A stretch of 64,000 nucleotides of DNA from the NCBI GenBank assembly GCA_036376275.1, contig DASVAP010000258.1, positions 62,001 through 126,000 of the forward strand, given 5' to 3'. Positions 53,665 through 59,950 of the stretch are shown here, in pieces. This stretch comes from JABFRZ01 sp036376275 (GTDB lineage: Bacteria; Planctomycetota; UBA1135; GCA-002686595). The position numbers and the translations under genes were made by a program. Under the pieces are notes generated by a model that worked only from the letters and a program-made list of their open reading frames with translations, was not told the DNA's origin and did not search any database. Position 1 is the stretch's first letter. Each line of letters starts with the position of its first letter.

Positions 53665-54777
53665 ATGAAACGTCTTCTCGCTCTCGTGGGCGCGGCCGCG
53701 ATCGGCGCCTGGACCCTGCTCGGGCTCCTGGCGTGGCAGAGCGTCGGTCAGCGCGTGACGATCCTCTCCTCCGACGCCCCGGAGCGGCCCGAGGGGCCCT
53801 CGGAGGTGGCCCTGCTCGGCGACCGCGTCAGCGCGCTGCACGAGGACGTGCGCGCGCTCGCGCAGGCCATGGGCGCCGGCCTCTCCGGCCTGCACGAGGA
53901 GCTCGGCGCGAGCCAGGACGAGCACGCACGCGTGCTCGGAGCCCGCATGGACATCCTGCGAGGTGAGGTCTCCTCGCGGATGGCTTCCCCCTCCCCGGAC
54001 CGGCTGGAGGACCTCCTGCGCGAGGTCGCGGCGCTGCGGGCGAGCCTCGCGGCGGCCCCGGCGCTCGCCTCGGCAGTCCAGCCGGTTCCACCGCCTTCCG
54101 CCGAAGCGGTGCAGGTCGCGGAGCTCCCCGCACCCGTGGCCGAGGCTCCGGTGGTCGCGGCCGAGCCGCCCCCGGCTCCGGCCGCGAAGCCGAGGAAGAG
54201 CTTCCTCGCCTTCACGCTGCCCTCCGACGACCTGCGCTTCGACGAGCGGCGCTCGTGGGCGCTGCTCCCGGCGCTCTCGCGCGTCGGGTTCGACGCGAAG
54301 ACCACGCTGCACGACTTCACCGCCGCGACCTCCGGCCTGGAGGGCTCGCTGGAGGCCGAGCTCGCCCGGCCGGCCCACGAGCCGCACGCGCGCATCGTGG
54401 CCCAGGCTGCGCAGCTCGACAGCGGCGACGACGCACGCGACGAGGAGATGCACGCGCGCCTGGCGGTCGCGCAGCACCCCACCCTCGAGTTCGAGCTCTT
54501 CGAGTTCGTGCCCGAGGCCGTGGACGCCGCCGCGCAGCGCGCCAGCGGCATCGCGCGCGGCCGCATGACGATCCGCGGCGTCGCCCAGGAGGTCGCCATG
54601 CCCGTGCGGCTCGCGCTCGACGAGGCGCGCCGCCTCACGGTCGAGGGCGAGATGACGCTCGACCTGGAGCGCTTCGGCGTGTCGGTCCCGAACAAGCTCG
54701 GCCTGATCACGATGCAGAAGGACGTCCAGGTGTGGATCTCCCTGAAGTTCCGCGCGAACCCGCGCTCGGAGGGCTGA
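53665..54777 (+). CDS. Membrane-anchored YceI-like protein with coiled-coil stalk
   Basis: 370 residues from the ATG at 53665 (KRLLALVGAAAIGAWTLLGLLAW anchor); an in-frame ATG at 53602 would add 21 residues and follows a hairpin with GGAGG in its loop (53576-53598). After the anchor come about 70 residues of coiled coil (LLGDRVSALHEDVRALAQAM; DRLEDLLREVAALRASLA) and a Pro/Ala/Glu-rich linker to residue ~175. The C-terminal ~190 residues resemble YceI: RVGFDAKTTLHDFTAATSGLEGSLEAEL, HPTLEFELFEFVPEA, GRMTIRGVAQEVAMPVRLALD, LTVEGEMTLDLERFGVSVP. YceI lipocalin-like barrels bind isoprenoid or lipid chains. Anchor plus stalk suggest presentation at the cell surface. It is divergent from the RND operon across a 273-nt spacer, the rest of which shows nothing clear. 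Confidence 0.82.
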   Translation: MKRLLALVGAAAIGAWTLLGLLAWQSVGQRVTILSSDAPERPEGPSEVALLGDRVSALHEDVRALAQAMGAGLSGLHEELGASQDEHARVLGARMDILRGEVSSRMASPSPDRLEDLLREVAALRASLAAAPALASAVQPVPPPSAEAVQVAELPAPVAEAPVVAAEPPPAPAAKPRKSFLAFTLPSDDLRFDERRSWALLPALSRVGFDAKTTLHDFTAATSGLEGSLEAELARPAHEPHARIVAQAAQLDSGDDARDEEMHARLAVAQHPTLEFELFEFVPEAVDAAAQRASGIARGRMTIRGVAQEVAMPVRLALDEARRLTVEGEMTLDLERFGVSVPNKLGLITMQKDVQVWISLKFRANPRSEG

Positions 54778-54781
54778 TCCC

Positions 54782-55204
54782 TTGAAGCTCGCACCTCTCC
54801 TCGCCCTGACGTTCCTCGCGCTCTCGACGAGCTGCGCCTCCACCGTCGTCGCGGTCCAGGACCGGGCCGTGCGCGACGAGCTCGAGACGCTCGAGTGGCG
54901 CCCGGCCCAGGCCGCCGACCTCGTGGGCCACTGGCGCGTGAAGCGGATAGGCGGCCCTGCTGCGGCGGTCTTGCTGGACGTTTCGTACTGGATGGACGAC
55001 TCTGGCCGCTTCAGCGGGGCCGCGCTCTTCGCCGGGCCGCCGCCGACCTACGAGGTGCTCTCGGGCGAGTGGTCGCTGGCCGAGGGCGGCGCACTGCAGC
55101 TCGGCGCGGACGCCGAGCCGGCCGTGGCCGAGGTCGCGGGCGCGTACCTGCGCATCCGCGGGACGGAGGGGGCGCTCGTCCTCGAGCGCGCCGTGATCGA
55201 ATGA
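54782..55204 (+). CDS. Small lipoprotein of unknown function
   Basis: 140 residues from a TTG at 54782, two codons after the YceI stop. N-terminus KLAPLLALTFLALSTSCAS with a lipobox-like STSC. The rest is beta-rich: ADLVGHWRVKRIGG, LLDVSYWMDDSGRFSGAALFAGPPPTYEVLSGEWSLAEGGALQLG, resembling lipocalin-like 'GxW' surface proteins with the GHW strand. No function is assigned. It is placed tightly between the YceI and methyltransferase-like genes (ATGA overlap 55201-55204), so these three make one operon, possibly in lipid handling at the envelope. Confidence 0.7.
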   Translation: MKLAPLLALTFLALSTSCASTVVAVQDRAVRDELETLEWRPAQAADLVGHWRVKRIGGPAAAVLLDVSYWMDDSGRFSGAALFAGPPPTYEVLSGEWSLAEGGALQLGADAEPAVAEVAGAYLRIRGTEGALVLERAVIE

Positions 55205-55986
55205 GCGAGTCCGCCGCCGCCCCCGCGGGCGCCGCGAGCCTCGGGCCGGCCTGGCGCCGGCGCGGCCTCGCGCTCCTCGCCGGGTTCCTGTGCCACGGGA
55301 CCTTCCTGGTGGCCGTCAGCGCGATGTTCCTGGCGCTGCGCAACGGGCTCGCCCTCGGCCGCGGCGGCCTGCACGGTCCCGCCGCCTGGGCCGCGAACGT
55401 CGCCCTCGCCCTGCAGTTCCCGCTGGTGCACTCGTTCCTGCTCACGGAGCGTGGCCGGCGCCTCCTCGGGCGCGTCTTCGGCGCCCGCCACGGCCGCACC
55501 CTGGCCCCCACGACCTACGCCTGGAGCGCCGCGCTCCAGATCCTGACGACCTTCCTGCTGTGGTCGCCGAGCGGGACGGTGTGGTGGCATCCGACCGGCG
55601 CGGCCGCGCTCGCGCTCCACGCGCTCTACGCCTCGGCCTGGCTGTTCCTCGGCAAGGCCCTGCTCGACGGCGGGCTCGGGTTGCAGACCGGCTGGATCGG
55701 CTGGACCGCCCTGTGGCGCGGCGGCAAGGCGCGCTTCCCGGCCATGCCCGAGCGCGGGCTCTTCGCCGTCTGCCGCCAGCCGATCTACCTCGGCTTCGCG
55801 CTGACGCTGTGGACTGGGCCGGTGTGGACCCCCGACCGGCTGCTCCTGGCCGGGCTCTGGACCCTATACTGCGTCGTCGGGCCGCTGAAGAAGGAGCAGC
55901 GCTACCGGAAGATGCACGGAGAAGCCTTCGCGGAGTACCAGCGCCGGGTGCCCTACATGCTCCCGGCCCGCCGGCCGGCCGCATAG
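55201..55986 (+). CDS. Membrane methyltransferase-like protein (NnrU/ICMT superfamily)
   Basis: 261 residues from the ATG at 55201. Six helices or more: GLALLAGFLCHGTFLVAVSAMFLAL, AANVALALQFPLVHSFLLTERGRRLL, WSAALQILTTFLLW and ALHALYASAWLFLGKALLDGG. The C-terminal superfamily block is FAVCRQPIYLGFALTLWTGPVWT, then KKEQRYRKMHGEAFAEYQRRVPYMLP, closely parallel to the MddA-like protein at 40908-41726 (GDAYRDYQRRVPMLLP). Such proteins use SAM at the membrane to methylate thiols, prenyl-cysteine or similar groups. The substrate is unknown. The operon setting with a YceI protein, whose relatives bind isoprenoids, is suggestive of lipid or isoprenoid modification (inference). Confidence 0.78.
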   Translation: MSESAAAPAGAASLGPAWRRRGLALLAGFLCHGTFLVAVSAMFLALRNGLALGRGGLHGPAAWAANVALALQFPLVHSFLLTERGRRLLGRVFGARHGRTLAPTTYAWSAALQILTTFLLWSPSGTVWWHPTGAAALALHALYASAWLFLGKALLDGGLGLQTGWIGWTALWRGGKARFPAMPERGLFAVCRQPIYLGFALTLWTGPVWTPDRLLLAGLWTLYCVVGPLKKEQRYRKMHGEAFAEYQRRVPYMLPARRPAA

Positions 55987-55999
55987 CCTCGCTCCGGCT

Positions 56000-56023
56000 C
56001 CCCGGGCCGAAACGGACCCGGGG
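56000..56023. terminator. Hairpin behind the membrane methyltransferase-like gene
   Basis: CCCCGGG (56000-56006) and CCCGGGG (56017-56023) with an inner CCG-AAA-CGG stem; 14 nt past the stop at 55986. Confidence 0.55.
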
Positions 56024-56075
56024 GGAGCGCATCAGAAGGGCTGCCCTCCCCAAGCAGCCCTCCCCGAGCGCTCCC

Positions 56076-57059
56076 ATGACCTCCGAGAACCAGAACTGGG
56101 CCATCGTCCTCGCCGCCGGCGAGGGGACGCGGCTGCGCGAGCTGACCACCGCGCGCGGCGTCTCGACCCCCAAGCAGTACTGCTCGCTGCGCGGCGGACG
56201 CTCGCTCCTGGGCGACGCCCTGGCGCGCGCGGCGCGTGTCGTGCCGAAGAAGCGCATCGTGGTGGTCGTGGCCGAGGAGCACCGGCGCTTCTTCGAGCCC
56301 GACCTGGCCGGCCTCCCGCGCGAGAACGTCGTCGTCCAGCCGCGCAATCGCGGCACGGCGGCGGGGATCCTCCTGCCGCTCTCGGTCGTGCTGGAGCGCG
56401 ATCCCGGGGCGCGCATCGCCTTCCTGCCCTCGGATCACTTCGTCGAGCGCGAGCCGGTGCTCGAGTCGGCCCTGCGCCTGGCGCTGGAGTCGCTGGCGGA
56501 GGAGCCCGAGGCGCTCACGCTGCTCGGCATCACGCCGGACGGGCCCGAGACCGGCTACGGCTGGATCGTCCCGGCGACGAGCCCGCGCCTGCTGCGACCG
56601 GTCGCGCGCTTCGTCGAGAAACCCGCGGCGCACGAGGCGGCCGAGCTCTTCGCGGCCGGCGCGCTGTGGAACAGCTTCCTCTTCGCCGTGCGGGGCGCCA
56701 CGCTCGCGGCACTCTACCGCCGGCACCTGCCGGAGCTGGCCGGCGCCTTCGCGCAGGTCTTCGCGGTGCTCGGCGCGACGCGTCGGCGCCAGCTCGAGGC
56801 GCTCTACGAGACCCTCGCGACGCGCGACTTCTCGCGCGAGGTCCTGCAGGCGAGCGCGGCGCAGCTCCGGCTCGAGGTCGTGCCGCCCTGCGGCTGGACG
56901 GACCTCGGCACGCCGGAGCGCGTCGAGGCCTGTCTCGCGAGCCTGACGCGCACGAGCGAGCGCGAGTCGACGCTGCGCCCCGAGCCGCGCGCGGCCTTCG
57001 ACCTGGCCCAGGCCTTCCGCGGCTTCGCCGCCGGCGGCGCGGCGGCCCTGCCGGCCTGA
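56076..57059 (+). CDS. Mannose-1-phosphate guanylyltransferase-type sugar nucleotidyltransferase
   Basis: 327 residues from the ATG at 56076. N-terminus WAIVLAAGEGTRLRELT with the nucleotide-binding G-x-G-T-R-L loop, STPKQYCSLRGGRSLLGDAL with the PKQ signature, then VVQPRNRGTAAGILLPLSVVLER and IAFLPSDHFVE, the metal/sugar site. GYGWIVP and RFVEKPAAHEAAELFAAGALWNSFLFAVRG complete the family pattern. It activates a sugar-1-phosphate, most likely mannose with GTP, for glycan or glycolipid synthesis. It is shorter than bifunctional ManC and lacks the isomerase domain. The esterase gene starts 7 nt downstream. Confidence 0.88.
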   Translation: MTSENQNWAIVLAAGEGTRLRELTTARGVSTPKQYCSLRGGRSLLGDALARAARVVPKKRIVVVVAEEHRRFFEPDLAGLPRENVVVQPRNRGTAAGILLPLSVVLERDPGARIAFLPSDHFVEREPVLESALRLALESLAEEPEALTLLGITPDGPETGYGWIVPATSPRLLRPVARFVEKPAAHEAAELFAAGALWNSFLFAVRGATLAALYRRHLPELAGAFAQVFAVLGATRRRQLEALYETLATRDFSREVLQASAAQLRLEVVPPCGWTDLGTPERVEACLASLTRTSERESTLRPEPRAAFDLAQAFRGFAAGGAAALPA

Positions 57060-57066
57060 GGGAAAC

Positions 57067-58053
57067 GTGAAGGTACGCGTCCACTACCCGCTCGAGGCGG
57101 GCGAGCTGCGCCTGCGCTCGGACCGCGACTGGGAGCGCGACCTCGTGCCGGTGCGCGCCGACCGGCGGCGCTCGCGCTTCGAGTTCGAGCTCGACGACGA
57201 GGCGCCCTTCCGCTACTTCAAGCCGCTGCTGGCGGACGGCAGCGAGCGGCGCTGGGCGCGCGGCGAGAACTTCCTGGCCCTGCGCGAGCGCCGCACGGCC
57301 CACGACGTCTTCCCGTACTTCTCCGAGGACTCCTCGTGCCACGTGTGCACGGTCTTCGAGGTGCCCTCGAGCTACACCGAGCGCGGCTACGACGTGCGCG
57401 TCTTCCTGCCGCCGGGCTACGACGAGAACGAGCTACAGCGCTTCCCCGTGCTGTACATGCAGGACGGCCAGAACCTCTTCTTCCCCGACGAGGCGGCCCA
57501 GGGCAAGCACTGGCGCGTGGCCGAGACCCTCGGGCTGCTCGAGCGCATGTCGCTCGTGCGCCAGGTGATCGTGGTCGGGGTCTACCCGCGGGACCGCATG
57601 CGCGAGTACACCCGGCCGGGCTACGAGGCCTACGGGCGCTTCCTGGCGCGCGAGCTGAAGCCCTACGTCGACCGCAGCTACCGCACGCTCGCCGGTCCGG
57701 AGCACACCGCGATCCTGGGCTCCTCCCTGGGCGGCGTGGTCTCCTTCTACGCCGGCTGGCAGTACCCCGAGGTCTTCGGCCAGGTCGGCGCGCTCTCCGC
57801 CACCTTCGGCTACCAGGACGACCTCCTGGCGCGCGTCCTCTCCGAGCCCTGCCGGCGCATCCGCGTCTACCTCGACTCGGGCTGGCCGCGCGACAACTAC
57901 GAGGTCACGCGCAGCATGGCCGCCGCCCTGCGCCGCCGCGGGCTGTGCGCCGGCAAGGACCTGCTCTACCTCGCCTACCCCGAGGCGCGTCACGAGGAGG
58001 ACGCCTGGGCGGCCCGCTGCCACGTGCCGTTCCAGTTCTTCTTCCGCGGGTGA
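57067..58053 (+). CDS. Esterase D/enterochelin-esterase-like hydrolase
   Basis: 328 residues. Residues 1-80 form a beta-rich N-terminal module (VHYPLEAGELRLRSDRDWERDL...APFRYFKPLL) like the early-set/CBM48-type domains of Fes-like enzymes. The alpha/beta hydrolase core follows: YDVRVFLPPGYDENELQRFPVLYMQDGQNLFF, the nucleophile elbow ILGSSLGGVVSFYAGW (Ser in GSSLGG), VYLDSGWPRDNYE and ARHEEDAWAAR with the catalytic His. It cleaves esters of sugars, siderophores or acyl groups. No signal peptide, so cytosolic. It lies 7 nt behind the sugar nucleotidyltransferase gene and is likely co-transcribed. It is followed by repeat copy 5. Confidence 0.86.
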   Translation: MKVRVHYPLEAGELRLRSDRDWERDLVPVRADRRRSRFEFELDDEAPFRYFKPLLADGSERRWARGENFLALRERRTAHDVFPYFSEDSSCHVCTVFEVPSSYTERGYDVRVFLPPGYDENELQRFPVLYMQDGQNLFFPDEAAQGKHWRVAETLGLLERMSLVRQVIVVGVYPRDRMREYTRPGYEAYGRFLARELKPYVDRSYRTLAGPEHTAILGSSLGGVVSFYAGWQYPEVFGQVGALSATFGYQDDLLARVLSEPCRRIRVYLDSGWPRDNYEVTRSMAAALRRRGLCAGKDLLYLAYPEARHEEDAWAARCHVPFQFFFRG

Positions 58054-58065
58054 GCGGAGCGGTGG

Positions 58066-58155
58066 GGCAGGAGACGCCCGAGGGTCGCGGCGTCCCGCCG
58101 GGCTCCCTGGATCGTGCCCGGCGCGCGATCCTCGCTTGCGCCCTCCGGATCCCTG
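58066..58155 (+). repeat. Three-hairpin 3'-end element, copy 5 (diverged)
   Basis: Directly behind the esterase gene and in its orientation: GGCAGGAGAC, hairpin GACGCC-(10 nt)-GGCGTC, CCGGGCTCCCTGGATCGTGCCCGG, then GCGCGCGATCCTCGCTTGCGCC and CCCTCCGGATC. More substitutions than copies 1, 3 and 4, but same order. Confidence 0.7.
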
Positions 58156-58174
58156 CTCAGGCCCTGGAGGCGAG

Positions 58175-58951
58175 TCAGGGCCCGCGCGCCGGGAAGTGCT
58201 CCTCGATCGCCGCCAGGATCCGCTCCGGCGGCGCGCGGTCGGTGATGCGGCCGGCGACGTGCTGCCAGACGACCGTCCCGTCCTGGGCGACCAGCAGCTC
58301 GGCCGGGATGGCGATCGTCTCGCCCTCCAGGCCGCCCTCCGGGTGGGCCAGGCCGTAGTCGTCGAGCACCGTCAGGCCGGCGGCGGAGAGCAGGCGGAAG
58401 GGGAGCTCCTCCTCGTCACGCAGGCGCCGGGCGTCCTCCATGTCGTCGGCGGCGATCGCCAGGATCCCGCCGCCGCGCGCGCGCATCGCTTTGTCGACCT
58501 CGACCAGGCCGCGGAGCTCGCTCCGGCAGCTCGGTCACCAGTGGCCGCGGAAGAAGACCAGCAGCTGCGGGCCCGCGCGCAGCTCGGCCGCGAGCGTCAC
58601 CGGGCGTCCGTCCTGGTCCGGCAGCGTGAAGTCCGGCGCGCGCGGCGGGGCGGCGGCGGCCGGCAGCTTCGCCAGCACGAAGAAGGCCCAGACGAAGAAG
58701 ACGCCGCAGGCGAGCTCCAGACCGGCCACGACCCGCACCCAGCGGCGCGTGTCGCGCCAGGCGGCCGAGAGGCCCAGGAACAGCGCCGCGGCCAGCATCG
58801 TCCAGGCGGTGGCCCCGCTGGCGCGCAGGTAGGGGTCGTCGATCGACCACCACCAGGAGAGCGGCGCCAGGAGCAGCGCGACCAGCGAGAAGACGGCGCG
58901 GGTCGTGCGCCGGGGCGCCGGGCGGGCGTGCGGGGCGGGGGGCGTGCTCAC
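58175..58951 (-). CDS. Membrane-anchored redoxin selenoprotein (in-frame TGA = Sec)
   Basis: 258 residues if the in-frame TGA at 58537-58535 is read as selenocysteine (residue 139). The N-terminal part has three membrane helices (AVFSLVALLLAPLSWWW; AWTMLAAALFLGLSAAW; VVAGLELACGVFFVWAFFVLA). A redoxin (AhpC/TSA-like) domain follows: APDFTLPDQDGRPVTLAAEL, LLVFFRGHW-U-PSCRSEL, GGILAIAADD, LPFRLLSAAGLTVLDDYGLAHP, VAQDGTVVWQHV. Relatives have Cys in F-F-R-G-H-W-C-P-x-C; the TGA takes exactly that Cys, and both sides stay in the same frame with family sequence. C142 would be the resolving Cys. A SECIS-like fold starts at the TGA. Start: GTG 58951 (or 58954), 6 nt after TACGAT. It probably reduces peroxides or disulfides at the membrane. 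No selA/selB/selC is in the window to confirm the machinery. A pseudogene is the alternative. Confidence 0.85.
58502..58537 (-). promoter_or_regulatory. SECIS-like stem-loop at the Sec codon
   Basis: mRNA from the UGA: stem GACC/GGUC, internal loop, GCC/GGC, GC bulge, GGAG/CUCC, apical loop CGAG, about 14 nt past the UGA. An alternative fold is GAGCU-GCCGGAGCG-AGCUC. Both place a G near the start of the apical loop, as in bacterial SECIS elements that bind SelB. Confidence 0.5.
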
Positions 58952-58957
58952 CACGGG

Positions 58958-58963
58958 ATCGTA
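58958..58963 (-). promoter_or_regulatory. -10-like TACGAT before the selenoprotein gene
   Basis: Minus-strand TACGAT, 6 nt before GTG 58951 and 3 nt before GTG 58954; fits the leaderless pattern. Confidence 0.5.
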
Positions 58964-59009
58964 GCGGGTGGGAGGGGCCGGGCGCTCCCCTGGCGCGCCT
59001 CGCCCGGGC

Positions 59010-59441
59010 TCAGAGATCCAGGACGATCGTGCCCGTCCAGCGCGTCTCGCCGCCCCCCGTCTCCTGCGCGACGCGTGCGTCGTGCCAGGTGACGGCCTTG
59101 ACGTCGAGACAGTGCGCCGGATCGAGTGCCCCGGCCGAGACGCAGCCGACGCGCATCCGGGCCGCGAGGCCCGACGGGTCGAGCTCGACCCGCGCCTGCG
59201 CCGCCAGGAAGCCCTCGACCGCCCACAGCCGGTGCAGCGCGCGCCAGGCGTGGACCCACAGCTCGACCCGGTCGACGCCCTGCGCCGTGACGACGCGCTC
59301 GGTCTCGTGCGGGGTGGGCGGGAGCCGCCCGCCGCTCAGCCACTCGCCGAAGGCACGCGCGGCCTCCTCCAGGAGCCCGGGCCAGCTCGGGGCCGTCACC
59401 TCCAGCGCCACGTCGGCAGTGTGATCGAGCGTGCGCCACAT
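59010..59441 (-). CDS. Archease family protein
   Basis: 143 residues from the ATG at 59441. Family hallmarks: TLDHTADVALEVTAPSWPGLLEEAARAF at the N-terminus (with the D-H-T-A-D calcium/metal motif) and VKAVTWHDARV near the C-terminus. Archeases stimulate the RNA ligase RtcB by promoting its guanylation; others are chaperone-like for tRNA modification. No rtcB is in the window. It starts from a TACCCT 7 nt upstream and ends 58 nt before the selenoprotein start. An in-frame extension to 59534 lies in the leader of the opposite gene and is rejected. Confidence 0.9.
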   Translation of the reverse strand: MWRTLDHTADVALEVTAPSWPGLLEEAARAFGEWLSGGRLPPTPHETERVVTAQGVDRVELWVHAWRALHRLWAVEGFLAAQARVELDPSGLAARMRVGCVSAGALDPAHCLDVKAVTWHDARVAQETGGGETRWTGTIVLDL

Positions 59442-59448
59442 GGCGTCC

Positions 59449-59454
59449 AGGGTA
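59449..59454 (-). promoter_or_regulatory. -10-like TACCCT before the archease gene
   Basis: GCTACCCTGGACGCC then ATG at 59441 (7 nt spacing), the same string type as at 40747-40752. Confidence 0.5.
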
Positions 59455-59460
59455 GCGGTC

Positions 59461-59563
59461 GCGCCGGCGCCGAGAAAAAACGCGCGCAGCGGAGACCGGG
59501 CGCTCCGCGACCCGGTCCTCGGGCCAGTCATCAACCGGTTCCGCGAGGAACCAAGGAGTGGAG
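59461..59563 (+). promoter_or_regulatory. Structured leader of mini-lipoprotein A
   Basis: Shares blocks with the leader at 61801-61903: GCCGAGAAAA, AGCGGAGACCG, GTCCTCGG, ACCAAGGAG. Predicted hairpins: GACCGGG-(10 nt)-CCCGGTC (59494-59517) and GGTTCC-GCGA-GGAACC (59537-59552), the latter abutting the AAGGAG Shine-Dalgarno at 59553-59558. Confidence 0.65.
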
Positions 59564-59860
59564 ATGAACACGACCAAGCAACGCATCGGGCTGGCGGCGG
59601 CGGGTGTCCTGGCGGCGGTGAGCCTGTGGGGCTGCCAGGCGACCAGGAACTCGGACGGCAGCATCACGGTCACGTTCGCGCCGGACATGGTGATCCATGC
59701 CTTCGGTCTCGAGGGAGCCATCCGAGGCATCAATGACCTGCTCCGGGACTGCCTGGCCGGGACCTTCGGGCGCCCTTGCACCCCGGCCGAGCTGCGCGAG
59801 ATCCGCAGGGCGCGGAACAGCTTCCTGCGTGCGAAGGATGGGCTCATCCGTCCGGCCTGA
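59564..59860 (+). CDS. Mini-lipoprotein A (paralogue of the gene at 61904)
   Basis: 98 residues from the ATG at 59564 (AAGGAG, 5-nt spacing). Signal peptide RIGLAAAGVLAAVSLWGC with lipobox LWGC; the mature chain begins CQATRNSDG. The C-terminal half has a conserved block shared with the second copy: L-x-D-C-L-x-G, C-T-P-x-E-L, R-R, S-x-L-R-A-K-D-x-L-x-R-P. Two Cys residues of the mature part (DCLAGTFGRPC) could form a disulfide. No known family is recognised. The gene has an unusual long structured leader and precedes the helical-repeat gene. Confidence 0.75.
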   Translation: MNTTKQRIGLAAAGVLAAVSLWGCQATRNSDGSITVTFAPDMVIHAFGLEGAIRGINDLLRDCLAGTFGRPCTPAELREIRRARNSFLRAKDGLIRPA

Positions 59861-59883
59861 CCCCGGGTGGTCGGCTCGGACGC

Positions 59884-59889
59884 TAGCAT
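59884..59889 (+). promoter_or_regulatory. -10-like TAGCAT upstream of the helical-repeat gene
   Basis: TAGCAT, 61 nt before the ATG at 59951; weak evidence because a strong hairpin lies in between. Confidence 0.25.
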
Positions 59890-59899
59890 CCAGGCATCC

Positions 59900-59927
59900 G
59901 GGCGGGTGGCTGCCCAGCCACCCGCCC
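59900..59927 (+). terminator. 12-bp hairpin between mini-lipoprotein A and the helical-repeat gene
   Basis: GGGCGGGTGGCT-GCCC-AGCCACCCGCCC, perfect. It lies 39 nt past the lipoprotein stop and 23 nt before the next ATG: either a terminator or an attenuator-like 5'-UTR element. Confidence 0.6.
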
Positions 59928-59950
59928 CCCAGGATCGGAGGAGGAGGGCG

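Noticed and set aside
49463..54777. Long plus-strand frames opposite the RND / histidine kinase / regulator operon
   Set aside because: They are antisense shadows; only the YceI part after 53665 has recognisable protein sequence.
58175..58951. Two separate genes or a pseudogene at the redoxin locus
   Set aside because: Both parts are in the same frame, the only interruption is a TGA at the catalytic Cys position, and no other decay is visible; selenocysteine explains this better.
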